A stretch of 64,000 nucleotides of DNA from Nematopogon swammerdamellus (taxonomy: Eukaryota; Arthropoda; Insecta; Lepidoptera; Adelidae): NCBI GenBank assembly GCA_946902875.1, contig OX336339.1, forward strand, positions 21,173,349-21,237,348, written 5' to 3'. This document shows positions 31,756 to 41,937 of the stretch, in pieces. The position numbers were made by a program, and so were the translations under genes. The notes under the pieces are model-generated. The model saw only the letters and a list, made by a program, of their open reading frames with translations. It had not been told where the DNA came from and made no database searches. Each line of letters begins with the position of its first letter. The first letter of the stretch is position 1.

Positions 31756-31994
31756 CTTAAAATTATTGTAGTATTTGCTGAATCACAGTGTATAAAATTC
31801 CGAAATAAACGAGACTAACAATAAAATGAAATTAATTTTATATTTTAATGTAGAAATTATACACATATAAAATATGCTAATAGAAAAAGTATTTACATGC
31901 TTGGTTTACTCTTTAGCACAATAGGTTCAGTATTTTTAACTTATCTTTCGAAAGGAGGCACACAAAAAAAAACATATTTTCAATTTTGTAACTA
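31756..31994. other. Unassigned
   Basis: AT-rich; nothing recognised. Confidence 0.4.
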
Positions 31995-32066
31995 ACACTG
32001 AATACCGGCAGGACTGGAGAAAACTTGAAGAGGCGTATGTCCAGCAGTGGTCATATAAACGCTAAC
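31995..32066 (+). pseudogene. RTE-type LINE, last codons only
   Basis: The + frame gives a 'DWRKLEEAYVQQWSYKR'-like end, the same C-terminus as the larger RTE-like fragment at 58392-58673 (EDWRKIGEAYVQQW). It is an extreme 5' truncation. Confidence 0.65.
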
Positions 32067-32464
32067 TCACTAACGAGGCCTTAATAATCAGTCGCATCGA
32101 AGTTAAGAATGATCCATAAAGGCAAATTGTCTGCAAACAGGACTGTACTAGCGTCGGATAGTGAAATTTGCCTACGCAATCACTACCTACCCTTCCATCC
32201 GAACATAGCTGTGTACCTTGCTGATATGTCCGTAGTGACAGCCCTATCATCATAGCATAACAATATAATATGATAGTAGATACGTAATAGTAGTAATTTG
32301 TATTTTTTTTCGGTATGAATATTAATTACTTAATTACATTAATTACATTAATTACTTAATTAATTACATTAATTGTAATTTTACCTTGCCACTTTCATTG
32401 GTCAAAAATAAAGTAAAATACGAGAGTATCGTTGATCATGTTATTTTCCTAAAGGAATGGCTTT
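32067..32464. other. Unassigned; ATTACATTA-rich stretch at 32320-32380
   Basis: A low-complexity run of ATTACTTAATTACATTA words lies at 32320-32380. Nothing else was recognised. Confidence 0.45.
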
Positions 32465-32509
32465 TTAGGGTTCCATATCAGGTACGGGACCCTATTACTA
32501 AGCCTACGC

Positions 32510-32541
<32 letters not shown>

Positions 32542-32936
32542 CGTCCGTCCGTCTGTCCGTCCGTCCGTCTGTCTGTCCGTCCGTCCGTTTGTCTGTCCGT
32601 CCGTCCGAGGGCTGTATCTCTTGAACCGTAATAGGTAGCCCGTTGAAATTTTCACAGAATATGTGTTATTATGGCCGATATAACAACAAATAAAAAAAAA
32701 AAATAATAAGAAAAAGTAAAAAATTCACGGGGGTTCCCATAGAAGAAACCAAAAAAGTGTGTGGCCGCATGCCATCTATCGAACAGATTATGAAGGACTT
32801 TAACTAATCATGACATTTAACTAATATGAAGCATTTCATAACACGCCATCTAGATGGCGTGAGTGGCGCTAGCCATGACATGGCGATACGGAACCCTCGG
32901 TGCACGAGTTCGACTCGCACTTGGCCGGTTTTTTTA
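32465..32936 (+). mobile_element. AGGGTTCCGTA-family element, full length
   Basis: It runs from TTAGGGTTCCATATCAGGTA, through CCTATTACTAAGCCTACGCC, a (TCTG/TCCG)n block at 32511-32607, 'GAGGGCTGTATCTCTTGAAC', 'CGTTGAAATTTTCACAGAAT', 'ATTATGGCCGATATAACAAC', to 'CGGAACCCTCGGTGCACGAG', 'TTCGACTCGCACTTGGCCGG' and a T-run. 54801-55208 is a second full copy (-), and at least six fragments occur elsewhere in the window. Class is uncertain: no coding frame, no clear terminal inverted repeat. A homologous fragment carries the same microsatellite inside, so the microsatellite travels with the element. Confidence 0.75.
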
Positions 32937-33784
32937 CCATGGGTTTGAAAACAGCTTCTTACTGCAATGAACATCAATGTAGTTGCAGGGTTTCATGCCT
33001 CGTATTTAGAGAAATAATAATTTGATAAGTTTTGCGTGGTTTTACTCAATTGGCTAACGGGAAAAGTTCAGTTGGGGATTTAGAAAATTCGTATTTTGAG
33101 TTTTTTTTTATATTTCCCGCGAGTATGTGCGGCAAGCTGATTGGTTGTCTCGAATTATATACTCTATGTCCTAGGCATCGCTCGTGCGATCTAGCCTAAT
33201 CGCTTCAAAGCCGACCGAAGCCGAATTGAAGCCAAATGCCGAAGGATGTTAAAAATATTTTTCCCATTTGTACATTTATTATCATTTATTTCAAAAATAT
33301 TATTTTGAATTTAAATTTGCAAACGTGTTTATAGTCTTAAACTACCTATCGACTTAACTTTTTAATGGTTTCGAAAAAGGCATTCTTCATTCATTAATTT
33401 TAAAATGGACCCAATAAACACGTAAAGAAAGTGATAGATGGAGAGAAATACGTTATTCCTCCAAAAAAAATTTACAAAAACAAGTTCGATATATAATTTA
33501 CATGATATGAGGGGCAAAGGCGAACTTATCCCTTACAGGCATTTCTTCCAGTCAATCTTTGAATGTTTGACAGTCGTACATATGTTGTGATATATACCTA
33601 CTTATTTGTAGTGTACTAACAATAATATAATTAAATATGTAACAACAATAGATTATAGTGACAGATAATAGACTTATATTTTATTTTATAAATGTTCACC
33701 GACTTAATCTGCGCCCACTACACGCGAATCCGATCTACCGCGTCAGCAGACCAGTAAGACGCATCCGGGTCACTATATTGGGAC
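32937..33784. other. Unassigned, LINE tail C fragment at 33515-33600
   Basis: 'GGCGAACTTATCCCTTACAG' and 'TTCTTCCAGTCAATCTTTGA' match tail C (59815-59980) in reverse. The left flank of the hAT-type MITE (ATTGGGAC, 33777-33784) ends this segment. Confidence 0.5.
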
Positions 33785-34210
33785 TAGTGTCCGACCGAAT
33801 ATTCGGTTTCGGCTTTCGGCTTTCGGCTTTCGGCCAATATTTGCCATATTCGGCAAACTTACGGTTTCGGCCGAAACTAGTGGTCACTTTCGGCCCAACC
33901 GAAAGTTGTTAGACAGACAAACCTTGTTTGATTTTTCATTATTAATAATTGTATTAATAATTGTGCATATAGTTTTATGCATTAAATAAAAAAATTCCCA
34001 TAATTATAAATACCTTTTATTGTCACTTGCATATCCTTCTACCTTAATAATGCATAAATAACTAACTAGGTACTTAAATACCATACATACTTTCGGCTAC
34101 GGCTTTCGGTTTCGGCTTCGGCTTTCGGCTTTCTGCCGAAAGTAGAATTTTGCCGAAATTCGGCTACGGCTTTTGGCCGAAAGTGAAAGTACACTTTCGG
34201 TCGGACACTA
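33785..34210. mobile_element. hAT-type MITE with 8-bp target-site duplication
   Basis: The element has 15-bp terminal inverted repeats, TAGTGTCCGACCGAA (33785-33799) and its complement ending CGGTCGGACACTA (34210). It is flanked on both sides by the exact 8-mer ATTGGGAC (33777-33784 and 34211-34218). An 8-bp duplication is the signature of the hAT superfamily. Near both ends, GCCGAAA/TTTCGGC words are repeated many times in both orientations (for example TTCGGCTTTCGGCTTTCGGC), a plausible set of subterminal transposase sites. The middle is AT-rich and non-coding. Confidence 0.88.
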
Positions 34211-34218
34211 ATTGGGAC

Positions 34219-34492
34219 CCGTGCAAAAACAAGCGGAGAAGAAGATTTTAGGAAACATTTGTATGAATTTTTTTTTATAAAATACTCAATCCGGCGTCAT
34301 ACTTGCTAACAGAGTCCTGCCAGCGTTACGCGCCGCGAAACGTAGAGCGCGGCCGTTTTGTTGAACGTGCTATTGACACGAGTGGACACTCGGCGCACGC
34401 ACGCTCCGTCTATACTCTATACTATAGAATATACTCTATAGGTCTACTAGGTAGACTATATAGGCAGATAGATACCCTATCATCATAAAATG
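34219..34492. other. Unassigned
   Basis: No recognised feature. A run of TACTCTATA words lies at 34410-34440. Confidence 0.4.
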
Positions 34493-34760
34493 AAATGTAA
34501 TATGTTTATTTATCTTATTTACACGATTATACAATTGGATGAATAACTTAACTTAACTTAAAAAACAATAAGATAAATGGGTGTCTGTCTCAGCTTATTG
34601 CTGCGACAGCGGGCGAGCCTTCTGCCGCAGCACTGATTTTCAGACAGACCCCTCTTTTCATTATATATTATTAAAAAGAACGTAACAAACACAATTGCGA
34701 TAGGGCTATAGATAAATACAATACAATATACTCACATACATACAAAATAATTTACATATA
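34493..34760 (-). repeat. LINE 3'-tail-like repeat
   Basis: 'ATATGTTTATTTATCTTATT', 'AACTTAACTTAACTTAAA' and 'GGTGTCTGTCTCAGCTTATT' give a typical - orientation LINE 3' UTR look. No second copy was recognised in the window, so confidence is limited. Confidence 0.4.
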
Positions 34761-34796
34761 ATAAATAACGCACACATCTAAAACATCATCATCATA

Positions 34797-35110
34797 TCAT
34801 ATCATACTAATAATAAATCTGTAAGGGATGGTCATAAAGTAAGTTACTTTGTTTTATGAGATATTGAGTTTGTAGAATATATATGTATTATACTAAAACT
34901 AATTTGACGATTTTTAAGAAATCATTTCTGAATGTATGTATGTACATAATATGTTCCTCCATAACTCTTAAACCGATCATCCGAATTTGATGAAACTTAT
35001 TACAAGCACATATAACTGCAGGACACAGGATAGGCTAAATAAAATTTTGTTCGGGTTACGCTAAGACGTGGCTTTCATACAAATCTAATTGTTTCGCGCG
35101 CCGAAATTAA
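34797..35110 (+). repeat. Interspersed repeat D, copy 3
   Basis: 'CTAATAATAAATCTGTAAGG', 'AAGTTACTTTGTTTTATGAG', 'TCCTCCATAACTCTTAAACC', 'TTTGATGAAACTTATTACAA' and 'CGCTAAGACGTGGCTTTCAT' follow the order of 13568-13890. Confidence 0.75.
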
Positions 35111-35159
35111 TGTAGAACGAGAGCGGGCTTACTTACTTGAATTAAATACCACCCGTGAA

Positions 35160-35345
35160 TTTCTTACTTTTTATTATTATTTGTTGTTATATCGGCCATA
35201 ATAACACATATTCTGTGAAAATTTCAACGGGCTACCTATTACGGTTAAAGAGATACAGCCCTCGGACAGACGGACAGACAGACAGACAGACGGCGGCGGC
35301 ATAGGCTTAGTAATAGGGTCCCGTACGACTGGGAAGAGAACCGTA
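35160..35345 (-). repeat. AGGGTTCCGTA-family left part
   Basis: 'TTATATCGGCCATAATAACA', 'TTTCAACGGGCTACC', a GACAGACAGACA run, 'GGCTTAGTAATAGGGTCCCG' and TAC are the left half of the family in - orientation. Confidence 0.7.
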
Positions 35346-35815
35346 CCGTAGAAAAGGGAAACTGTCAACTCTTCTTATTGCTTCGATTTCAGCAAATAAA
35401 TCCCATATTGTTGCGTGACTTTACATTCTCGCCGCTGTTAATGAAGCGAGTGAGCGGAAGCGTATAGTGTGGGGAACAGACTGCTGTGATCGGAATAAAT
35501 AAATTATCACACGAATAAATAAACAGTGAAATATGCATGATACATTTAATTTTTTTTATTTAGAAAGATAATTTATCATATTAAAACTTCGAAATGCAGA
35601 ACTATAGACTACAGTATCAAAAAAATTACCACACCCGGCAGATTTATGTCTCTTGTTTATGGTTCCGTAGTCAGCCATACTGGCAGGGACCCTTATAAAA
35701 TCGACCAGTTGTCTGTCCGTCCGTCGGTCTGTCTATCATCATTATCATAAAGTAGTCCATTTAGTACCTACGGCACGAAAAAAAATGTGAAGGGTATACC
35801 TACTTTATTAGGTTA
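35346..35815. other. Unassigned; GCAGGGACCCTTATAAAATC repeat at 35655-35740
   Basis: The block 'GGCAGGGACCCTTATAAAAT' plus TCTGTCCGTCCG recurs at 9040-9100. The rest is not recognised. Confidence 0.4.
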
Positions 35816-37850
35816 CTAGCTGAGCCCGCGGCTCCGCTCGCGTGAACTTCGTATTTCAAAGAAGAAAGTAAGTAACTGAGGGCGAGGCGGAAGGCCGAGC
35901 TGCGTTCTGGAAGACTATAAACCTTCTCGAAGAAAGCAAGTAACTGAGGGCGAGGCCGAAGGGCGAGCTGCGTTGAGGAAGACTATAAACCTTCTCGAAG
36001 AAAGTAAGTAACAGTGGGCAAGGCCGAAGGCCGAGCTGCGTTTAGGAAGACTATAAACCTTCTCGAAGAAAGCAAGTAACTGAGGGCGAGGCCGAAGGCC
36101 GAGCTTCGTTGAGGAAGACTATAAACTTTCTCGAAGAAAGCAAGTAACTGAGGGCGAGGCCGAAGGGCGAGCTGCGTTGAGGAAGACTATAAACCTTCTC
36201 GAAGAAAGTAAGTAACAGTGGGCAAGGCCGAAGGCCGAGCTGCGTTTAGGAAGACTATAAACCTTCTCGAAGAAAGTAAGTAACAAAGGGTGAGGCCGAA
36301 GGCCGAGCTGCGTTCAGGAAGACGATAAACTTTCTCGAAGAAGCAAGTAACTGAGGGCGAGGCCGAAGGCCGAGCTGCGTTGAGGAAGACTATAAACCTT
36401 CTCGAAGAAAGTAAGTAACAGTGGGCGAGGCCGAAGGCCGAGCTGCGTTTAGGAAGACTATAAACCTTCTCGAAGAAAGTAAGTAGCAAAGGGCGAGGCC
36501 GAAGGCCGAGCTGCGTTCAGGAAGGCGATAAATTTTCTCGAAGAAAGTAAGTAACTGAGGGCGAGGCCGAAGGCCGAGCTGCGTTCAGGAAGACTATAAA
36601 CCTTCTCGATGAAAGTAAGTAACAAAGGGTGAGGCCGAAGGCCGAGCTGCGTTCAGGAAGACGATAAACTTTCTCGAAGAAAGCAAGTAACTGAGGGCGA
36701 GGCCGAAGGCCGAGCTGCGTTGAGGAAGACTATAAACCTTCTCGAAGAAAGTAAGTAGCAAAGGGCGAGGCCGAAGGCCGAGCTGCGTTCAGGAAGACGA
36801 TAAACTTTCTCGAAGAAAGTAAGTAACTGAGGGCGAGGCCGAAGGCCGAGCTGCGTTCAGGAAGACTATAAACCTTCTCGAAGAAAGTAAGTAACAAAGG
36901 GCGAGGCCGAAGGCCGAGCTGCGTTCGGGAAGACGATAAACCTTCTCGAAGAAAGTAAGTAACTGAGGGCGAGGCCGAAGGCCGAGCTGCGTTCACGAAG
37001 ACGATAAACTTTCTCGTAGAAATAAAGTAACTGAGGGCGAGGCCGAAGGCCGAGCTGCGTTCAGGAAGACTATAAACCTTCTCGAAGAAAGTAAGCAACA
37101 GAGTGCGAGGCCGAAGGCCGAGCTGCGTTCAGGAAGACGATAACCTTTTCGAAGAAAGTAAGTAACAGAGGGCGAGGCCGAAGGCCGAGCTGCGTTCAGG
37201 AAAAATATAAACCTTCTCGAAGAAATTAAGTAATTGAGGGCGAGGCCGAAGGCCGAGCTTCGTTCAGGAAGACTATAAACCTTCTTGATGAAAGTACGTA
37301 ACTGAGGGCGAGGCCGAAGGCCGAGCTGCATTCAGGAAGACTATAAACCTTCTTGATGAAAGTAAGTAACTGAGGGCGAGGCCGAAGGCCGAGCTGCGTT
37401 CAGGAAGACTATAAACCTTCTCGAAGAAATTAAGTAATTGAGGGCGAGGCCGAAGGCCGAGCTGCGTTCAGGAAGACTATAAACCTTCTTAATGAAAGTA
37501 CGTAACTGAGGGCGAGGCCGAAGGCCGAGCTGCGTTCAGGAAGACGATGACCGTTTCGAAGAAAGTAAGTAACAGAGGGCGAGGCCGAAGGCCGAGCTGC
37601 GTTCAGGAAGGCCAATAACCTTCTCGATGAAAGTAAGTAACTAAGGGCGATGCCGACGGCCGAGCTGCGTTCAGGAAAACTATAAACCTTCTCGAAGAAA
37701 TTAAGTAATTGAGGGCGACGCGGAAGGCCGAGCTGCGTTCAGGAAGACTATAAACCATCTTGAAGAAAGTAAGTAACTATCGCCCATAGTTACTTACTGT
37801 CATCGAGAAGGTTTAGCGTCTTCCAGGATACAGGTCGGCCTTCGGCAAAA
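35816..37850 (-). repeat. 68-bp minisatellite, array 3 (about 28 units) with Helitron-type end
   Basis: It begins at CTAGCTGAGCCCGCGGCTCC plus GCTCGCGTGAACTTCG (Helitron-type 3' end in - orientation). About 28 tandem units of 66-69 bp follow up to about 37785, then one partial unit in the opposite direction (37785-37848). Units alternate between TAACTGAG, TAACAAAG and TAACAGTG endings. An exact pattern recurs with a 204-bp (three-unit) period near 36011 and 36215, a higher-order repeat. Long translated frames here are by-products of the repeat. Confidence 0.85.
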
Positions 37851-37864
37851 AAAAAAGATACCTA

Positions 37865-37975
37865 AGGAAGTAAAATAATCCACGTCTTAGCGTAACCGGA
37901 ACTGAATTTTATTCTCGTATAGCTAAATATACGTGTACTAATTTTAATCGAATTTAGAAGATCGGCTTAAATTTT
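37865..37975 (-). repeat. Interspersed repeat D, reversed fragment
   Basis: 'CCACGTCTTAGCGTAACCGG' and 'AACTGAATTTTATTCTCGTA' are the reverse complement of the last third of repeat D. Confidence 0.55.
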
Positions 37976-38021
37976 ATGGAGGAAATTCATACATACAAAT
38001 TCGCCTCGCCCCGCTGCTGCC

Positions 38022-38246
38022 CCCTCTCCGTCTCCGCCTCCGTCTCCGTCTCCGTCTCCGTCTCCGTCTCCGTCTCCGTCTCCGTCCCCGTCCCCGTCCC
38101 CGTCCCCGTCCCCGTCCCCGTCCCCGTCCCCGTCCCCGTCCCCGTCCCCGTCCCAGTCTCCGTCTCCGTCTCCGTCTCCGTCTCCGTCTCCGTCTCCGTC
38201 TCCCTCTCCCTCTCCCTCTCCCTCTCCCTCTCTCTCTCCCTCCCCT
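38022..38246. repeat. Compound hexanucleotide array
   Basis: It reads (TCCGTC)n, then (CCCGTC)n, then (TCCGTC)n again, then (TCCCTC)n and (TC)-rich sequence. The order is T-type, C-type, T-type. It creates SV/PV/SL repeats on one strand and a DG repeat on the other. These are artefacts of a hexamer, not proteins. Confidence 0.9.
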
Positions 38247-38274
38247 CCGCCTTCCCTCCCCCTCCCCATCATTT

Positions 38275-38563
38275 AATCCTAAAATCTAATTTTGAAATCA
38301 TCCCCTATTTTAATTTTAGGGTTGATTTAACTAAAACGCTGAAACACGTAATTCTTTATTTCATACCAAAAGCCTAAATATGAATCGTTATATCCCTAAC
38401 TTGAGATAGGATGGGTTCCCTATACAAACGTTCATCCCCTATTTCACCCCCTTAAGGGTTGTTTTTTGAGACAAAAGGTAGCCTATGTCCTTCCTCAGGA
38501 TCCAATTCATCTCCGTGCAATATTTTATCGAAATCTGTTCAGCGGTTTAGGCGTGAAAAGGTA

Positions 38564-38599
<36 letters not shown>

Positions 38600-38640
38600 C
38601 AGAGTTACTTTCGAATTTATAATATTAGTATGGAAGTATG
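38275..38640 (-). repeat. Interspersed repeat E, copy 1
   Basis: 'AAATCTAATTTTGAAATCAT', 'GGGTTGATTTAACTAAAACG', 'CAAAAGCCTAAATATGAATC', 'CACCCCCTTAAGGGTTGTTT', 'TTTTATCGAAATCTGTTCAG', a (CAGA)n block and AATTTATAATATTAGTATGG. The same parts occur in reverse at 63330-63940. Confidence 0.75.
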
Positions 38641-38685
38641 GAAGTATGGATTGATAAATAAAATAGCATTCTATCAATATCAATA

Positions 38686-39090
38686 AGCGGCGGGTCGCCG
38701 AGTGGTTTGAGCATCGGCTTCTCATGCGAGAGGTCCGAGGTTCGAATCCGGTCGGCATGTACCAATGAGTTTTTTCTGACGAAAAAATTTACGTGCATAC
38801 CTACACCCGCTGCTTCATCGTTCGGAACCGGCTTAAAACTGTAGGTCCCTTCCCTTACCCCTTACTAGGTGGTAGGCTCAAATTGTAGCCGACTGGGTTG
38901 GTACCACCGTACTGGATGTAAGATGGCCGCATAGCAGGCTCGGTTGTGTTCTCCTCTAGTCCAGTATAGCCAACAATCCAGGGAACTCTCCGGTATGTCA
39001 CCTACCTTCTCGGAGGTGATATTGGCTAGTCAGAGCATGTGCTTTGGCCCCTCTGACTCAGCCACCCATACCGGATTACATAAAAAAAAA
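38686..39090 (+). mobile_element. SINE2 (tRNA head), full length
   Basis: The head AAGCGGCGGGTCGCCGAGTG contains a mutated A box (TCGCCGAGTGG), followed by GAGGTTCGAATCCGG (B box). The shared core (CTAGGTGGTAGG, 'GGGTTGGTACCACCGTACTG') and the tail 'CTCAGCCACCCATACCGGAT' TACATAAAAAAAAA follow. The tail resembles the 3' end of the LINE at 49742-50190. About 405 bp. Confidence 0.88.
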
Positions 39091-39620
39091 GTAAACTGCG
39101 GCGCGTCGCTTTGCGATTTTATCGCAAGAACCTTCACATCCGAATTGTCACATTAAAAATGTTAAATGATACAAATAATCCTGGTAAATATCAAGAAATA
39201 ATTAACTATGACTTAAATAAATATTCATCAGTTCGTTATATACACTCGACACGCAAAATGTCCGCACATCACTTTTCCAACTGAGACGTTGCGTCGCACG
39301 CAATTCAACGCATCCATTTGCGTGTGAGCAAACCGGATTATGCGACTCACTAGATCGCTCTCGAAAAACGCCGAATTCCAACGGCGTGATTGAAAATCGC
39401 GATCCGCGGCCTCATCGTGAAAGCCTTCGGGGGTGAGGGGCGGGGGCGGGAGGGGGTGGAGTATGAGGAGGAGGGTTGAGGGGATCGTTGAAGGAGCACT
39501 CGGAAATCGCAACAATTGTGGCAAGCAAATTATTGAGGCCCCGAGGAAAACAAAATAGTATAACTGTGAATGTCACAGAGTTTACTTAAAATCATCGTGA
39601 AATCACTTCACTTTTTTGTA
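39091..39620. other. Unassigned, G-rich patch at 39425-39480
   Basis: A GGGGCGGGGGCGGGAGGGGG stretch could form G-quadruplexes. The neighbouring 98-codon - strand frame (39228-39524) has no recognised family. Confidence 0.35.
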
Positions 39621-39657
39621 CATACTAAACTAAATAAAATTTATTTAGTTTAGTATG
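39621..39657. other. Palindrome
   Basis: CATACTAAACTAAATAAA and its reverse complement TTTATTTAGTTTAGTATG face each other across one base. It is a perfect hairpin with 18-bp arms. Confidence 0.8.
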
Positions 39658-40259
39658 GAAAAAAAAGTTCATCGTAGAACAAAATGTAATCTAACTTTTT
39701 TGCTCCAAATAGGCTCAGGAGTACCTGGTTTGCTTTATGACCTAAGGTCATCAAACATCCTGTATACAAAACTAATAGTAAAAACCAGTAAGCCAATAAA
39801 AAAGTTACACATTAAACAATTCAAAATAAACTAAAACTACATATCCTTTTATGGTTTCCTAGTACCTAACTGAACCTAACCTAACCTTAGCAGGTCATAA
39901 AAAGAAACTACAACCAGTTATTAAGTTAGATTAATTGTTATCATAGCAGAAGTCTGCAGATATCATCGCATTCCGAAGCTTAGGGCACAGAATAGATATC
40001 TTAAGGTCAGCCGCGCTTGACTTTCTCCGTCGTCACTTATTGCGCTTCATATAAAACTATTACACAATAGGCGACGACAATGGCGTACTTTCCGACTTCA
40101 GGCCGCAGCTTCAATAACACAGCCCACAAACACTGCCCCGCCCCGCCCCGCCCCGCAACCATCCGCTATGTCGCCCGGCCCGCCCAGTTCCAGATCCACA
40201 AAGCTTGTCCGGCGCGGTCACAGAACAGTTACCACACATCCATAAGGATAAGGAAACTT
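39658..40259. other. Unassigned; (CCCCG)n at 40135-40156
   Basis: A short CCCCGCCCCGCCCCG run lies inside a 67-codon + frame with no known domain. Nothing else was recognised. Confidence 0.4.
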
Positions 40260-40455
40260 AAAAAAGACAAAAGTAAAGAATAAAGGGGAGACCCCATACA
40301 AGAAACGTGCTAAGAATTGATTTTTACATACCTATTCAAGCTACTAAATAACAGGTGGAGCCACAGGTACTTTGCATTGCAAACAGACAAAATGGTATAG
40401 CGGATCTACGGAACCCTCCGTGCGTGATTAAAACTCGCACTTGACCGATTATTTT
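40260..40455 (+). repeat. AGGGTTCCGTA-family right part
   Basis: 'CCCATACAAGAAACGTGCTA' and later 'CTACGGAACCCTCCGTGCGT', 'AAAACTCGCACTTGACCGAT' and a T-run give the right half of the family. Confidence 0.6.
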
Positions 40456-40524
40456 TAATTAAACTATTTATTATGTTGTGTGTTGTGGTGTAAATAAGCG
40501 AGAATCATTGCACATCCTCCACAT

Positions 40525-40800
40525 AGGACATACATACATACATACATAACTCACGCTTTTGTATCCCGACAATCAGGGTAAGCAGAGTAATCGGTGTTGT
40601 GCTATAAGTTCATACATACATACACATACATAACGTCACGCCTGCCTGCCTCCCAGTGGGGCAGGCAAAGAAAACAGACCCAGCCCACGCAAACAACCCA
40701 ACCTCCAAGCGCCACGATCCTGACACACTTTTGCCGCCTCTTCCACTCTCATAATGTTCTTCATACATGCTCGTCGGTTACGGGTCCTCCACATAGGAGT
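40525..40800 (+). repeat. ACATACATAAC/ATCCCGACAATC repeat
   Basis: A (CATA)n run, then 'ACTCACGCTTTTGTATCCCG', 'GGGTAAGCAGAGTAATCGGT', a second CATACATA run, 'CGTCACGCCTGCCTGC' and 'GTGGGGCAGGCAAAGAAAAC'. A fragment occurs reversed at 11020-11085. I recognise it as a common lepidopteran repeat. Confidence 0.6.
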
Positions 40801-41347
40801 GTGTAACTATTTCATATTGTAGCTGAATTGGTATGTCACCCCTCTGTCTCCATGATAATATATAAGTATATATATAAGTAAGAAGTATATACATTTATTT
40901 TTATTTATTTATGTAGTATTCGTTTGTAGTGAAATATATTTATCTATTCCCACATTACTAATGTTCGCCTATAAGTATATACCTCCCGCACATCCCAAGG
41001 TTAGCTAGAATATAACCATTATTATGTCTTTAAACTTGTCATTATTACTAGATCATGTATTGAAACCTTTCTAGATAAGTGTAGCCCCCAGATTTGTTTA
41101 TTCTGTGGTCTCGGGGGACTAACCCGACGGGGGTGGAAAACACGAGCAAACTGGCGCGAGTGCGGAAGACAGTTGTCTCGTATATTGCCCGTGTTTTAAT
41201 TATTTTTTACTTGTTTTATTTGCGGGTTCAAATATTGGGGAAGAGTCGCATGTGCTCGTAATTTAAAATATGCTTTTGACAGAAACTCGGTTAACATCGA
41301 GAATTTATTTTGCAGAGAAAAATGGCAAATATTTTCAGTTTTATTTT
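40801..41347. other. Unassigned
   Basis: AT-rich; no feature was recognised. Confidence 0.4.
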
Positions 41348-41577
41348 TTATCCGACTTCAAAAAAGGAGGAGGTTCTCAATTCGACTGTATTTTTTTAAT
41401 GTTTGTTACCTCAGAACTTTTGACTGGGTGAACCGATTTTGATGATTATTTTTTCATTTGAAAGCTGGTGCTTCCCATTTCAATTTGGTAAAGGTCAGAT
41501 TGGAAAGGGACAGTACATTGATAGCAAAAAATTACTAAAAAAAAACTGTGAAATAAAAAAACTATTTAAAAAAATAT
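41348..41577 (+). repeat. AACCGACTTCAAAA element, copy 3
   Basis: 'CCGACTTCAAAAAAGGAGGA', 'GGTTCTCAATTCGACTGTAT' and 'CTTTTGACTGGGTGAACCGA' match 21968-22210. The fold-back MITE follows at once, as in the other copy. Confidence 0.75.
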
Positions 41578-41777
41578 AAAAACCGCCTTCAAAAATGTAT
41601 GAAATAAAAAAAATCGAGCCCTAGAGTTGAAGGCGGTGCTAAAGCAAGCAAAAATTATGCATGCAAGAAAAAATTAGTGGATGATATCCATTGTGATTTG
41701 TGTAGCCTTCTTTAGCACCGCCTTCAACTCTAGGGTTCGATTTTTTTTTATTTCATACATTTTTGGAGGCGGTTTTT
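41578..41777. mobile_element. Fold-back MITE with about 66-bp arms, intact
   Basis: The left arm (AAAAACCGCCTTCAAAAATG, then 'GAGCCCTAGAGTTGAAGGCG' GTGCTAAAG) and the right arm (CTTTAGCACCGCCTTCAACT to GGAGGCGGTTTTT) are near-perfect reverse complements around a loop of about 60 bp. It is non-coding. Confidence 0.85.
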
Positions 41778-41937
41778 CGAAAAGATCAAAGTAAGCCGTC
41801 GCATCGCATCAGACTAAGTATAGGGACACAATAAAAAAAAAAATTACATTCGGACAAGACAAAGTAATTTATTTTCATCCAAATTTGTAAACAGTTGTCA
41901 ACTCTAGCCTCAAGGTGACTACTAGCCTGTCGCTCGG
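41778..41937. other. Unassigned
   Basis: Nothing was recognised. Confidence 0.4.

Noticed and set aside
32386..32655. Frame with SVCLSVCLSV repeats
   Set aside because: It is the TCTG/TCCG microsatellite inside the AGGGTTCCGTA element.
37967..38377. Long frames coding Asp-Gly or Ser-Val/Pro-Val repeats
   Set aside because: They are translations of a hexanucleotide array. Every frame of such an array is open, and there are no flanking coding signals.
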